In this document: positions 8,007 through 14,965 of the stretch, piece after piece
Position numbering within the stretch: position 1 is the stretch's first letter
Layout of the letters: every line of letters begins with the position of its first letter
Assembly: GCA_937892105.1 (NCBI GenBank)
Contig: CALAUZ010000143.1
Location: 1-20,936 of the forward strand
DNA length: 20,936 bases
Source: an uncultured Fretibacterium sp.
Lineage (GTDB): Bacteria > Synergistota > Synergistia > Synergistales > Aminobacteriaceae
Reading direction: 5' to 3'
Program-made: the position numbers and the translations under genes
Notes under the pieces: model-generated
Told to the model about the DNA's origin: nothing
The model's input: only the letters and a program-made list of their open reading frames with translations
The model's database searches: none

Positions 8007-8054
8007 ACCGTAGAAATTTTCGTAGAAAAAATCTGGGGAAAAATTTTCTACGGT
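8007..8054. repeat. CCGTAGAAA-type repeats between tRNA and integrase
   Basis: CCGTAGAAATTTT at 8008-8020, CGTAGAAAAA at 8021-8030 and the inverted copy AAAATTTTCTACGG at 8040-8053 crowd into 50 bases. The outer two form a long inverted repeat, and the first copy is itself inside an 11-base palindrome, TCTACCGTAGA (8005-8015). This sits where integrase arm-type or excisionase binding sites, or an autoregulatory operator of int, are usually found. Function is inferred from position only. Confidence 0.5.
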
Positions 8055-8080
8055 TAGACAAGAAAGAAAGGTGCTTGCTA

Positions 8081-9165
8081 ATGTTAACGTAATTACAGAT
8101 AAAAGCCGCAAAACCTAAAGAAAAAATATTATATGTTGCGAGATGACAGGGGACTAAAGTTAAGAGTTGACCCTTCGGGGCGAAAATACTGGATTTTCAG
8201 ATATTGGAAAAACAAGAAAGAACGTCAGCTCTCGCTCGGCCCTTACCCTGAATTATCTCTCAAAGATGCACGTTTAAGACGTGATGAAATTCAAACACAA
8301 AGAGCGAATGGTGAAAGTCCTTCACGCAAAGCAGACAAAAAACTGGAAACTTTTTCAGACGTTATGAATGAATGGCTGAAAGTTCGCATGAGTGATAAAG
8401 CCGAAAGTTACATGCGAATGGTGAAACTTCATCATCAAAAAGCATGTGTTGCCTTTGATAGGCGGCATAGCGATTGGAGAGATTACACCGAAAGATGTTC
8501 TAAATCGTAGAATTGAAGATGGTGGTCATGAAGAAACAGCCAGACGTGTAAAAACTATTATATGGCAAGTATTTCGTTTTGCTGTTGCTTCGGACTTGAT
8601 AAATTTCGATCCGACTTACGCACTTAATGTAGCTTTAAAGCTTTTGCACATAGAGCATTGCGCAACATTAACAAACCCAGACGATAGAGCAATTCTCATG
8701 AAAGCTATAAAAGCATACCTTCATGTAATCATGCGTTGTGCGCTGCTTTTTTCTGTTTATACATCCGCACGTCCAGGTGAGACACGTTCTGCTGAATGGA
8801 ATGAAATAAGAGATGACGTATGGGATATTCCGCCCGAAAAAAATGAAAATAAAACGCCGTCATATAGTTCCGCTATCTGTTCAAGCTATCACCGGTAAGG
8901 GGCGTTATCTTTTTCCTTCTCCGAGAAACAATGGAAACTGTATGTCCGACAACGGAGTGCGTATAGCATTAAGAGTTATGGGCTTCACAAAGGAGCAAAT
9001 CACGCCTCACGGATTCAGAGCAATGTTCTCTACAATCGCTAATGAACATGGTTGGAATAGAGACGTGATTGAAAGACAGCTTGCACATGTTGAAAAAATG
9101 CAGTACGCGGTGCATATAACCACGCTGAGTACATGCCGGAACGAATAAAAATCATGCAGTGGTGA
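8081..9165 (+). pseudogene. Tyrosine recombinase/integrase, multiply frameshifted
   Basis: A P4-type integrase of about 360 residues in at least five frame segments. N-terminus: ATG 8081 gives MLT, a TAA, then LQIKAAKPKEK. The frame starting at 8133 gives the DUF4102-like arm-binding domain (MLRDDRGLKLRVDPSGRKYW, then RQLSLGPYPELSLKDARLRR). At about 8440 it shifts to LPLIGGIAIGEITPKDVLNR and the core domain; at about 8850 it shifts to HIVPLSVQAIT; and near 9100 to VRGAYNHAEYMPERIKIMQW, ending at a TGA (9163-9165). Catalytic residues survive in pieces: R in TSARPGETR, HGFR, the LAH block, and the Tyr of RGAYNHAEY. The gene cannot make an active enzyme. It faces away from tRNA-Thr, the usual layout of a tRNA-integrated island, and shows the element can no longer excise on its own. 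Confidence 0.88.
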
Positions 9166-9293
9166 GCGGACTATTTAGACGGCCTCGCAGAAAACTAAAA
9201 ACAGCCTCCAATTAAAGATGTATGAGGGGGGAAGGAATATCCCCCAGCTTGAGCTTATTTCGGCCTACAGTATCTTCATGAGGAATGCGGGAT

Positions 9294-9515
9294 TCATTGC
9301 TTCATTTTAGATTTGCCTGTCCCGAAATCACACCATCCGCTGTCGATGTATGTTAAGCCCTGAAGTTTTGCGCCGTTAACCTCGAAAGCCGCAAGTTTTT
9401 AGGCTATCATGCACGATGTATCCGACACCGTAAACTCCAAATTTCCTGCTTCTTTCATTGCCTTCACTTTTGCAGGAATGTCCTTTTCCCATATTATTCC
9501 GCTTATATCTACCAT
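9294..9515 (-). pseudogene. Small hypothetical cargo gene with in-frame stop
   Basis: It starts at ATG 9513-9515 behind AAAGGAGACGCAACA and reads MVDISGIIWEKDIPAKVKA.., then MIA, a TAA (9399-9401), and continues in the same frame as KLAAFEVNGAKLQGLTYIDS and GWCDFGTGKSKMKQ to a TGA at 9294-9296. One frame further the sequence still looks coding (AMNPAFLMKIL). So the original protein was about 75-90 residues and is now broken at residue 39, or only a 38-residue peptide is made. I do not recognise the family. It has its own promoter (9564-9591), a near copy of the one at 10030-10057. Confidence 0.5.
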
Positions 9516-9563
9516 TGTTGCGTCTCCTTTCTGATGGTTGCTGTGTTTCCAATTGAGGGACGT

Positions 9564-9591
9564 AGTATAACTCTAAAAAAGTATTATACAA
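9564..9591 (-). promoter_or_regulatory. Sigma-70-type promoter, copy 1 of a duplicated promoter
   Basis: Minus strand: -35 TTGTAT (9586-9591), 16-base spacer, -10 TATACT (9564-9569), with an AT-rich upstream tract. It drives the relic gene starting at 9515. The segment ACGTAGTATAACT (9560-9572, plus strand) recurs at 10026-10038, and the AT-rich tract ending TTTTAATCTTT also recurs. Confidence 0.6.
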
Positions 9592-9671
9592 GTAATATTT
9601 TAATCTTTAGATATAAAAATAGAGCTTCTCAAACAGGCAGCCTTGTATCACATTTATCAGTACATCAGAGG

Positions 9672-9692
9672 CAAAAAAGCCCTTAACGGGCT
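9672..9692 (-). terminator. Intrinsic terminator overlapping the stop of the next relic gene
   Basis: On the minus strand AGCCC (9688-9692) and GGGCT (9678-9682) form the stem around GTTAA, followed by a T-run (9673-9678). The stem includes part of the TAG stop at 9691-9693. Confidence 0.75.
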
Positions 9693-9965
9693 ATTCTCTG
9701 TCATCGTAGGTTTCCTCAAGCCAAAGAATGAACTCGTCCTTGTCGGGGAAAACCATTGACCCGTTCAGATCAAGTCTTTCATCTACCACGATTACTGCCT
9801 CGCTGCCGCTTAACGGGGCACGCCAGCCGCCCTTCCATCCTGCTTGTGCGCACAGATATATGCTGCTGCAACGTGCTAAAAACCGAAGCAGTCCCATGAT
9901 GCCTTTGCCTTTTCGCTTACTTCTCCCAAGTTTGTCAGTATTAATACCTTTCCGTTGAACTGCAT
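9691..9965 (-). pseudogene. Small hypothetical cargo gene, stop plus frameshift
   Basis: It starts at ATG 9963-9965 behind ACGGAGGGATAAAAT and reads MQFNGKVLILTNLGEVSEK, KAKASWDCFGF, a TAG, then HVAAAYICAHKQDG. There the frame shifts to WKGGWRAPLSGSEAVIVVDE, RLDLNGSMVFPDKDEFILWL and EETYDDRE, ending at TAG 9691-9693. The original product was about 91 residues with an acidic C-terminus. No family recognised. The ribosome site, promoter and terminator are still in good shape, so transcription probably continues although the protein is broken. Confidence 0.55.
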
Positions 9966-10029
9966 ATTTTATCCCTCCGTAATTTTTGTTCTCATTCTTG
10001 ATGATTACCGCATTTTTGTTGATGAACGT

Positions 10030-10057
10030 AGTATAACTTTAATAACATTTAATACAG
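10030..10057 (-). promoter_or_regulatory. Sigma-70-type promoter, copy 2 of a duplicated promoter
   Basis: Minus strand: -35 CTGTAT (10052-10057), 16-base spacer, -10 TATACT (10030-10035), followed by ACGT as in copy 1 and preceded by a similar AT-rich tract. It drives the relic gene starting at 9965. Confidence 0.6.
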
Positions 10058-10145
10058 ATATTTTTTAATCTTTTTGCGGTAAAAACAGTAAATAATAATA
10101 AAAAAGAGCGGAAATACCCCGCCTGAATTACTGACTATATAATTT

Positions 10146-10274
10146 TCATGAGAAATGCCGGATAACATCACAGCAACGCTTCATTATGTTGTTCATGCCT
10201 TGAATGACTATTCCGGTATCGGAGAATGCCGCAAGAATTTCTACCATGTTCATCTGATGAGCCGAAATCGTGAA
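10146..10274 (-). pseudogene. Decayed downstream frame of relic gene cluster
   Basis: After the TAG at 10275-10277 the same minus-strand frame stays open for 42 codons (FTISAHQMNMVEILAAFSD, then TGIVIQGMNNIMKR) to a TGA at 10146-10148. The ATG near 10247 has no clear ribosome site. A neighbouring frame at the end reads PAFLMKII, close to PAFLMKIL at the end of the 9294-9515 relic, so the two genes may share an origin at their C-termini. Not recognised. Confidence 0.3.
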
Positions 10275-10504
10275 CTACTTGATGCCTGCCCTCGCGCAAC
10301 GTTTCTCTATAGCCTCAAATGCTGCTTCAGTTTTTTCTATAACTTCTTGCAATAAATCATCTTTCTGCTTACAAAATATAAATATTTACATGGCCGGCCG
10401 TTTATGACTTCTTCGTGCAGGTAACCAGCATAATTAGTCCTAAAAACTTTTTCGTCAACATCAGGGAATTTTGGCCTCAAGGTAATACAAAGTTTTGCGT
10501 TCAT
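10275..10504 (-). pseudogene. Small hypothetical gene broken by a one-base frameshift in a T-run
   Basis: It starts at ATG 10502-10504 (AGGAAAGAG site upstream) and reads MNAKLCITLRPKFPDVDEKV, FRTNYAGYLHEEVINGRP, CKYLYF, then falls into a poor frame ending at a TAG (10337-10339), giving 55 residues. Adding one T to the TTTT run just before moves it into CKQKDDLLQEVIEKTEAAFE and AIEKRCARAGIK, ending at TAG 10275-10277: a sensible protein of about 76 residues with a helical C-terminus. The family is unknown. The restored reading makes a recent frameshift (or assembly error) the simplest view. Confidence 0.5.
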
Positions 10505-10833
10505 ATTAACTCTTTCCTGGTCAAAAATGAATTTCTGCTTCTGCCTGCTCGTCTGAACATTGCCGGATTTCTGCAGGATTTAACTTCATATTTGTTTTGC
10601 GCTTTTTCCCAAAAGCCGGCTGGTTGGTGTTGGAGCGAACCTGCTATGTACCCAATCGTCAGGGTACTCAATAGCCGTCCTTTTCGCATAAATCTGGCAA
10701 CGGCTATATTAATTTCCTTCTGTCCCCGTGATGGATATTGGCTTGCTTACAGAGCAGGCAACTCTATTTCATTTTTCAAAGGTTTAATTTCTATTAAGTC
10801 AATACTCTTAAATTGTTTAGTGTAAACTTTCAT
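10505..10833 (-). pseudogene. Heavily decayed coding sequence, frames interleaved
   Basis: The first frame is a 28-residue ORF from ATG 10831-10833 (MKVYTKQFKSIDLIEIKPLK..) to TAA 10747-10749. After it, protein-like pieces appear in different frames: AIEYPDDWVHSRFAPTPTSR and LLGKSAKQI near 10600-10680, then MKLNPAEIRQCSDEQAEAEI near 10530-10590. No frame is long enough to be a gene now. This reads as one or two old genes broken by several indels. The family is not recognised. Confidence 0.35.
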
Positions 10834-10926
10834 TAAAAGTTCACATTTGGCTTCATTTGTTTGACAGATTATTTTTAGCCCGATCATAATTGTTGTGGAA
10901 CCTATCAATTCTACTGTTTTTATTCA

Positions 10927-10940
10927 GGAGCACGTGCTCC
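10927..10940. repeat. Perfect 14-bp palindrome upstream of flgB
   Basis: GGAGCACGTGCTCC is a perfect inverted repeat with no spacer, about 64 bases upstream of the flgB -10 candidate and 116 bases from the flgB start. No T-run follows on either strand, so it is not a terminator. It may be a dimeric regulator's operator or an old element boundary. Confidence 0.5.
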
Positions 10941-11003
10941 ACCAAATCCCAATCACTACACTAAAATAATAATCCTCAGTGCGTTCATGTGATGTGAATA
11001 GTG

Positions 11004-11009
11004 TATAAT
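11004..11009 (+). promoter_or_regulatory. -10 element candidate for flgBC
   Basis: A perfect TATAAT lies 46 bases before the flgB ATG. I see no good -35 at 16-18 bases, so an activator or another sigma factor may be involved. Confidence 0.35.
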
Positions 11010-11055
11010 TACAGCGAAATACGACACATTAATACTAAAGGAGTGAGAACAGACC

Positions 11056-11457
11056 ATGCTCGGCGATTATACATGGGACGTAATCGAGAAGGAATCAGAA
11101 TGCCTTGCGCAGAGATTTCAGGCCGTCAGCAAAAACGTTGCAAACGCAAATACACCAGGATATGCCCGGCATAACGTCTCGTTCGAGGATCAAATGCGGG
11201 AAGTCATGGAACAGGGAAAGCACCTCCACATGACTGTAACGCAGAAAGGGCACATTCCTTCGCACCCGCTCAAAATCAAGGACGTTCACGCCGCTGACAC
11301 AAAGATAATGGACGAACAATACAGGCTCGACCTCAACAACGTAGATCCTGAGCGCGAAATGGCCGTACTCGCCGAAACCCGCATGATGTACACCGGGTTC
11401 ATGCGTGTTGCCGCCAGCAAACTCACAATGCTGAAATCAGTTATCGCCGGAAGATAG
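11056..11457 (+). CDS. flgB: Flagellar basal-body rod protein FlgB
   Basis: A 133-residue proximal rod protein that joins the MS ring/FliE to FlgC in the flagellar axial structure; exported by the flagellar type III apparatus, so it has no signal peptide. The rod/hook N-terminal motif is SKNVANANTPGYAR (25-38), and the C-terminal helix (EMAVLAETRMMYTGFMRVAA) has the heptad pattern typical of axial proteins. Length matches the family (about 130). The start is ATG, preceded by AAAGGAGTGAG. It is 20 bases upstream of flgC, in one operon. Confidence 0.95.
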   Translation: MLGDYTWDVIEKESECLAQRFQAVSKNVANANTPGYARHNVSFEDQMREVMEQGKHLHMTVTQKGHIPSHPLKIKDVHAADTKIMDEQYRLDLNNVDPEREMAVLAETRMMYTGFMRVAASKLTMLKSVIAGR

Positions 11458-11477
11458 CAGGAAGGTGAAATGACATC

Positions 11478-11897
11478 ATGAAAATTTTTGACAGCCTCGA
11501 AGTCGCAGGAAGCTCTTTAACAGCCCATCGCTTATGGATGGACACCATATCGTCAAACCTTGCGAACATCAATACAACCCGCACAAAAGCAGGCGGCCCA
11601 TACAAACGCAGAGTTCCCGTATTCGCTGAGATGCTCGACAGCACAATCGGCGGCTACCATGACATTGGAGGCGTTAGGGTTCTGGGTATCTCTGAGGATC
11701 AGGGCGCACCCAGAATGGCATACCAGCCTGACCACCCCGACGCTAACGAGGAAGGTTATGTCGCTTACCCCAACGTTAATCTTGTTCGCGAAATGACGGA
11801 TATGCTTGTTGCCAGCCGTGCTTATGAGGCAAATTTGAGCGTTGTTACTACAGGGCGCGATATGTGGAATGGTGCATTAGACGTTATGAGAGGATAA
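11478..11897 (+). CDS. flgC: Flagellar basal-body rod protein FlgC
   Basis: A 139-residue proximal rod protein that stacks on FlgB. The N-terminal axial motif is ISSNLANINTTRT (24-36), followed by PYKRRVPVF (41-49), the conserved FlgC block, and the C-terminal YPNVNLVREMTDMLVASRAY segment diagnostic of FlgC. Length is normal. The start is ATG behind AGGAAGGTGA. The operon ends immediately after in a strong terminator, so fliE and fliF, which commonly follow flgBC, are not co-transcribed here. Confidence 0.95.
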   Translation: MKIFDSLEVAGSSLTAHRLWMDTISSNLANINTTRTKAGGPYKRRVPVFAEMLDSTIGGYHDIGGVRVLGISEDQGAPRMAYQPDHPDANEEGYVAYPNVNLVREMTDMLVASRAYEANLSVVTTGRDMWNGALDVMRG

Positions 11898-11903
11898 CAA
11901 TAA

Positions 11904-11938
11904 TCCCGGAGGTCATTATGGCTTCCGGGAATTTTTTT
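11904..11938 (+). terminator. Strong intrinsic terminator after flgC
   Basis: TCCCGGAGG (11904-11912) pairs with CTTCCGGGA (11922-11930; one G-U) around a 9-base loop, followed by seven Ts (11932-11938). It lies between convergent genes and the stem could also slow minus-strand transcription from the permease, although the T-run on that side is poor. Confidence 0.9.
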
Positions 11939-11971
11939 GCGCTTTGAGCTTTTATCTGTGATTATACTCAC

Positions 11972-13858
11972 TCATAATGAAAGTTTTTCTTTACGGCCTG
12001 TGAGTTTCGCCCACCATTGCCGCCGCCTCTTCCGCGCTTCAAGCCTCTCTCCCAAATCCCTCGCTCCAACACCATATACAAGATACAGGATTATCCCCGA
12101 CACTATCATTATGAACACTGTGGAAGCACATCTTCTGCCTGAAGCATTAACGTTGTAGCCTTCTCTGCCTTCCTCCATCGTCATGTTCTGGATTATCATC
12201 GCGTAGGTCTTCCCGTAAGATGACTGGAACGTTGCACCCATGTCATACTCGGTGAATAATGCGTTGAAGTTCAGCGCAAACACTGCAAGAACGCTAGGAA
12301 GTATTATCGGCAGTTTCACTTTCAGGAACGTGTACACGGGTGAAGCACCAAGATTTTTCGCCGCATCTTCAAGCTCATCATCTATCGCGTAGAATGCAGC
12401 CTTTATCATTCTCAGGGCAAACGGAAGTTTCGTTACCGTATATGCCATAATGATTAGGAATCTCACGTTTTCACGCCAGTATAAATTCTGCCCGAATACG
12501 TACCATACTTCCCTGTTGAAGAATATCCTGAACGAGTAGCATATTAATATCGTCGGAAGAAGCCAGGGAAATAACAGGCAGCTTTCAGTTACGAGAGCGC
12601 GCATTTTGTTCCTGTGCCGGAAAATATACGACACAGCAAGCACAACTATAACGCACGCCAAAGCCGCCGCAACCGCTGACATCACGAATGACAGCCTTAT
12701 CCCTCCAACAGCGTCAGAGTTCGAGAATACTCCGGAGATTGAGCCGATACGCGTCCTCATTCTTCCGCGAGAAGTCATGTACTCGTAGTTCTGTGTCCCG
12801 AAGTAATTGACAAGCGTCCAGTCCGTGAAGTTGAGCATTTTGCTGCGTATTGCCGGGTAATTCTGGAACGAGAAAAGCACTATCATCACTACTGGTGTCA
12901 TGTATATCACAAAGAGAACATAGGCGTAAATGTGTGCTATGGCATTCCATAGAGGGCTGGTGATTTTCTGCTTTACGAGTTTCGCTTTTGTCTTCGATAC
13001 GGAAAGATAATGTCCCTTGCGCTCGTAGTGGTTTAACACGCTCAGTAATATAACCGTGAACATGGCCAGAATTACGCTTAATAATGCCGCCCTTGCCTGC
13101 GGAAACGACTCATCAGCGGCACTCGAACCTGCAAGCCTCACTATTTCGGGATTGATTGAGTTATATCCCAAAAGTGTCGGGGCTGACATTGCGCATAATC
13201 CTGTGATGAAAGTCATTACCGTAAGCGAGAATAATGTTGGAAGCAATGTAGGCATTACCACGCTGAACAGTACCTTGAATGGACTTGCCCCCAAATTCCG
13301 CGCAGCCTCTACGGTGTTGTAGTCGATACCGCGAATTGCGTTGCGGAGGAATAACGCGTGATTGGACGTGCAGGCAAATGTCATCGTGAACAGTACAGCG
13401 TTGAAACCTGAGAACCACTGTCTGTTCATGTGCGGGAAAATCTGCGCAAGCCATGTAGTCATCATTCCGTTCGTGTCATAGAGAAACTGATAGCCCGTAA
13501 CAAGAGCGACACCGGAATATATCAGCGTCGTCATGTAGCCCATTCGGAGGATGTTCGCGCCCTTTATGTCGAAATACTCTGTGAGGAGTACGATGCTTAT
13601 TCCCACGATGTTGACGGTAATAACGAGTGCTATTGCGAGTTTCAGGGAGTTCCAGACGAAAAGGGGCATTGTTCCGGCCATGAAGAAGCGTATTACTGCC
13701 ATAGGATCAATATTTCCCTGAGCGTTTCTCGTAGTAAATATTGATGTTAAAGTGTTGAGGCATGGAAGAACCATGAAACCCAGAAAGAGATACAGGAACA
13801 GTACAAGCCCGAAGATTTTTGCGGCGAATGCGGCATCAAATGTATTATTCTTCTGCAT
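11972..13858 (-). CDS. Fused ABC transporter permease, Fe3+/FbpB type
   Basis: A 628-residue inner-membrane protein with two tandem binding-protein-dependent permease domains, the layout of FbpB/AfuB iron(III) permeases and related thiamine or phosphonate importers. Each half has several hydrophobic segments and one EAA loop that docks on the ATPase: NTVEAARNLGASPFKVLFSV (about 181-200) and DELEDAAKNLGASPVYTFLK (about 494-513). Domain 1 covers about 15-275 and domain 2 about 310-600; a basic tail follows. The ATG start at 13858 lies 6 bases beyond the stop of the ATPase gene, with GAGGAG inside that gene, so the two are co-transcribed and probably coupled. No substrate-binding protein is next to them, so the substrate is not certain. 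Confidence 0.88.
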   Translation of the reverse strand: MQKNNTFDAAFAAKIFGLVLFLYLFLGFMVLPCLNTLTSIFTTRNAQGNIDPMAVIRFFMAGTMPLFVWNSLKLAIALVITVNIVGISIVLLTEYFDIKGANILRMGYMTTLIYSGVALVTGYQFLYDTNGMMTTWLAQIFPHMNRQWFSGFNAVLFTMTFACTSNHALFLRNAIRGIDYNTVEAARNLGASPFKVLFSVVMPTLLPTLFSLTVMTFITGLCAMSAPTLLGYNSINPEIVRLAGSSAADESFPQARAALLSVILAMFTVILLSVLNHYERKGHYLSVSKTKAKLVKQKITSPLWNAIAHIYAYVLFVIYMTPVVMIVLFSFQNYPAIRSKMLNFTDWTLVNYFGTQNYEYMTSRGRMRTRIGSISGVFSNSDAVGGIRLSFVMSAVAAALACVIVVLAVSYIFRHRNKMRALVTESCLLFPWLLPTILICYSFRIFFNREVWYVFGQNLYWRENVRFLIIMAYTVTKLPFALRMIKAAFYAIDDELEDAAKNLGASPVYTFLKVKLPIILPSVLAVFALNFNALFTEYDMGATFQSSYGKTYAMIIQNMTMEEGREGYNVNASGRRCASTVFIMIVSGIILYLVYGVGARDLGERLEARKRRRQWWAKLTGRKEKLSL

Positions 13859-13864
13859 TATGCC

Positions 13865-14857
13865 TCACTCCTCAGGGTATGACATTATGTCTTCCGGCCT
13901 GATGATTACGCTGACATTCTCGCCGGGAAGGTAGATATTCACTCCGTCATTCTTCTCTATGACCTTGAGGGTCTGTCCGCCAGCCTTGACGTAATATTTG
14001 ATGTAAAGCCCGTAATATTCCTGGCTTTCGATTACACCATCAAACCCTGAAGCTCCCTCGCGTTCAACGTGTATTCGTTCGAGGCGAATGAAGTGGTTTT
14101 TCCCGGCATCAAGCGCAAGAGTATCCGTAATCTGTCCTTCAAGCCTGTTTATGTCCCCGATGAAGTTGGCGACAAACTCAGTTGCCGAATGATTGTAGAT
14201 GTCATTGGGGCTTCCTGTCTGCTCAATACGTCCCTTGTTGAACACGGCTATGCGGTCTGAAAGCGTCAATGCTTCTTCCTGGTCATGAGTAACGTATATC
14301 GCCGTAATCCCGAACTCCCTCTGCATTCTCTTCAACTCGTTGCGCAGCTGAACGCGTAATTTTGCGTCAAGGTTGCTTAACGGCTCGTCCATGCAGATTA
14401 TTGCGGGACTTGTAACGAGTGCCCTTGCTATTGCAACACGCTGCTGCTGTCCTCCTGAGAGCTGGTTTACTGCTTTCTCCAACTGCTCATCTGAGAGGTC
14501 AACTTTTCCGGCAATCTCCCGTACCTTCTTGTCGATTTCGGGCTTTCCGAACTTCTTGATTTTGAGGCCGAACGCAATGTTATCGTAGACCGTCATTGTT
14601 GGGAACAGCGCATAACTCTGGAACACTATCCCTATGTTGCGCTTCTCGACTGGTACGTGTGTGATGTCATTTCCGGCCATGAAGACGCTTCCTGAAGACG
14701 GCTCGATGAAACCTGTGATAGTGCGGAGGGTAGTAGTTTTTCCGCAGCCCGAAGGCCCCAAGAATGTGAAGAACTCTCCTTCCTTGACATGAACGTTGAT
14801 ATCATGAAGAGCCTCGAAATCCCCGAACTTAACGAAAATATTATCCAGCTTAATCAC
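13865..14857 (-). CDS. ABC transporter ATP-binding protein, Fe3+/polyamine type
   Basis: A 330-residue ATPase that powers the fused permease encoded after it. Walker [10 protein letters not shown] (34-42), Q-loop Q80, signature LSGGQQQRV (133-141), Walker B IICMDEP (153-159) and H-loop H191 (VTHDQEEA) are all intact. The C-terminal part from about 235 is a TOBE-like regulatory domain, as in FbpC/PotA proteins. Start choice: a GTG at 14869 abuts the AGGAGG site and cannot use it; the GTG at 14857 is 11 bases beyond it and gives [11 protein letters not shown], the usual N-terminus of this family. Substrate (iron(III), thiamine, polyamine) unproven; the fused permease favours iron. Confidence 0.92.
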   Translation of the reverse strand: MIKLDNIFVKFGDFEALHDINVHVKEGEFFTFLGPSGCGKTTTLRTITGFIEPSSGSVFMAGNDITHVPVEKRNIGIVFQSYALFPTMTVYDNIAFGLKIKKFGKPEIDKKVREIAGKVDLSDEQLEKAVNQLSGGQQQRVAIARALVTSPAIICMDEPLSNLDAKLRVQLRNELKRMQREFGITAIYVTHDQEEALTLSDRIAVFNKGRIEQTGSPNDIYNHSATEFVANFIGDINRLEGQITDTLALDAGKNHFIRLERIHVEREGASGFDGVIESQEYYGLYIKYYVKAGGQTLKVIEKNDGVNIYLPGENVSVIIRPEDIMSYPEE

Positions 14858-14910
14858 GATACAAAACACCTCCTGAAATTTTAGTGAATGGGTAATAACT
14901 ATCCTAGCAC

Positions 14911-14951
14911 AAAAAAAATTCCCCTTGAAGCCCTTTCAGCATCAAGAGGAA
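14911..14951 (-). terminator. Intrinsic terminator after ispE
   Basis: On the minus strand TTCCTCTTGA and TCAAGGGGAA (14942-14951 with 14919-14928) form a 10-bp stem around a 13-base loop, followed by eight Ts (14911-14918). It separates the ilvE-ispE operon from the ABC transporter genes. Confidence 0.85.
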
Positions 14952-14965
14952 AAATTATTACTACC

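Noticed and set aside
10415..10825. 136-residue plus-strand ORF
   Set aside because: It is antisense to a series of minus-strand relic genes with better starts and composition; no motifs recognised.
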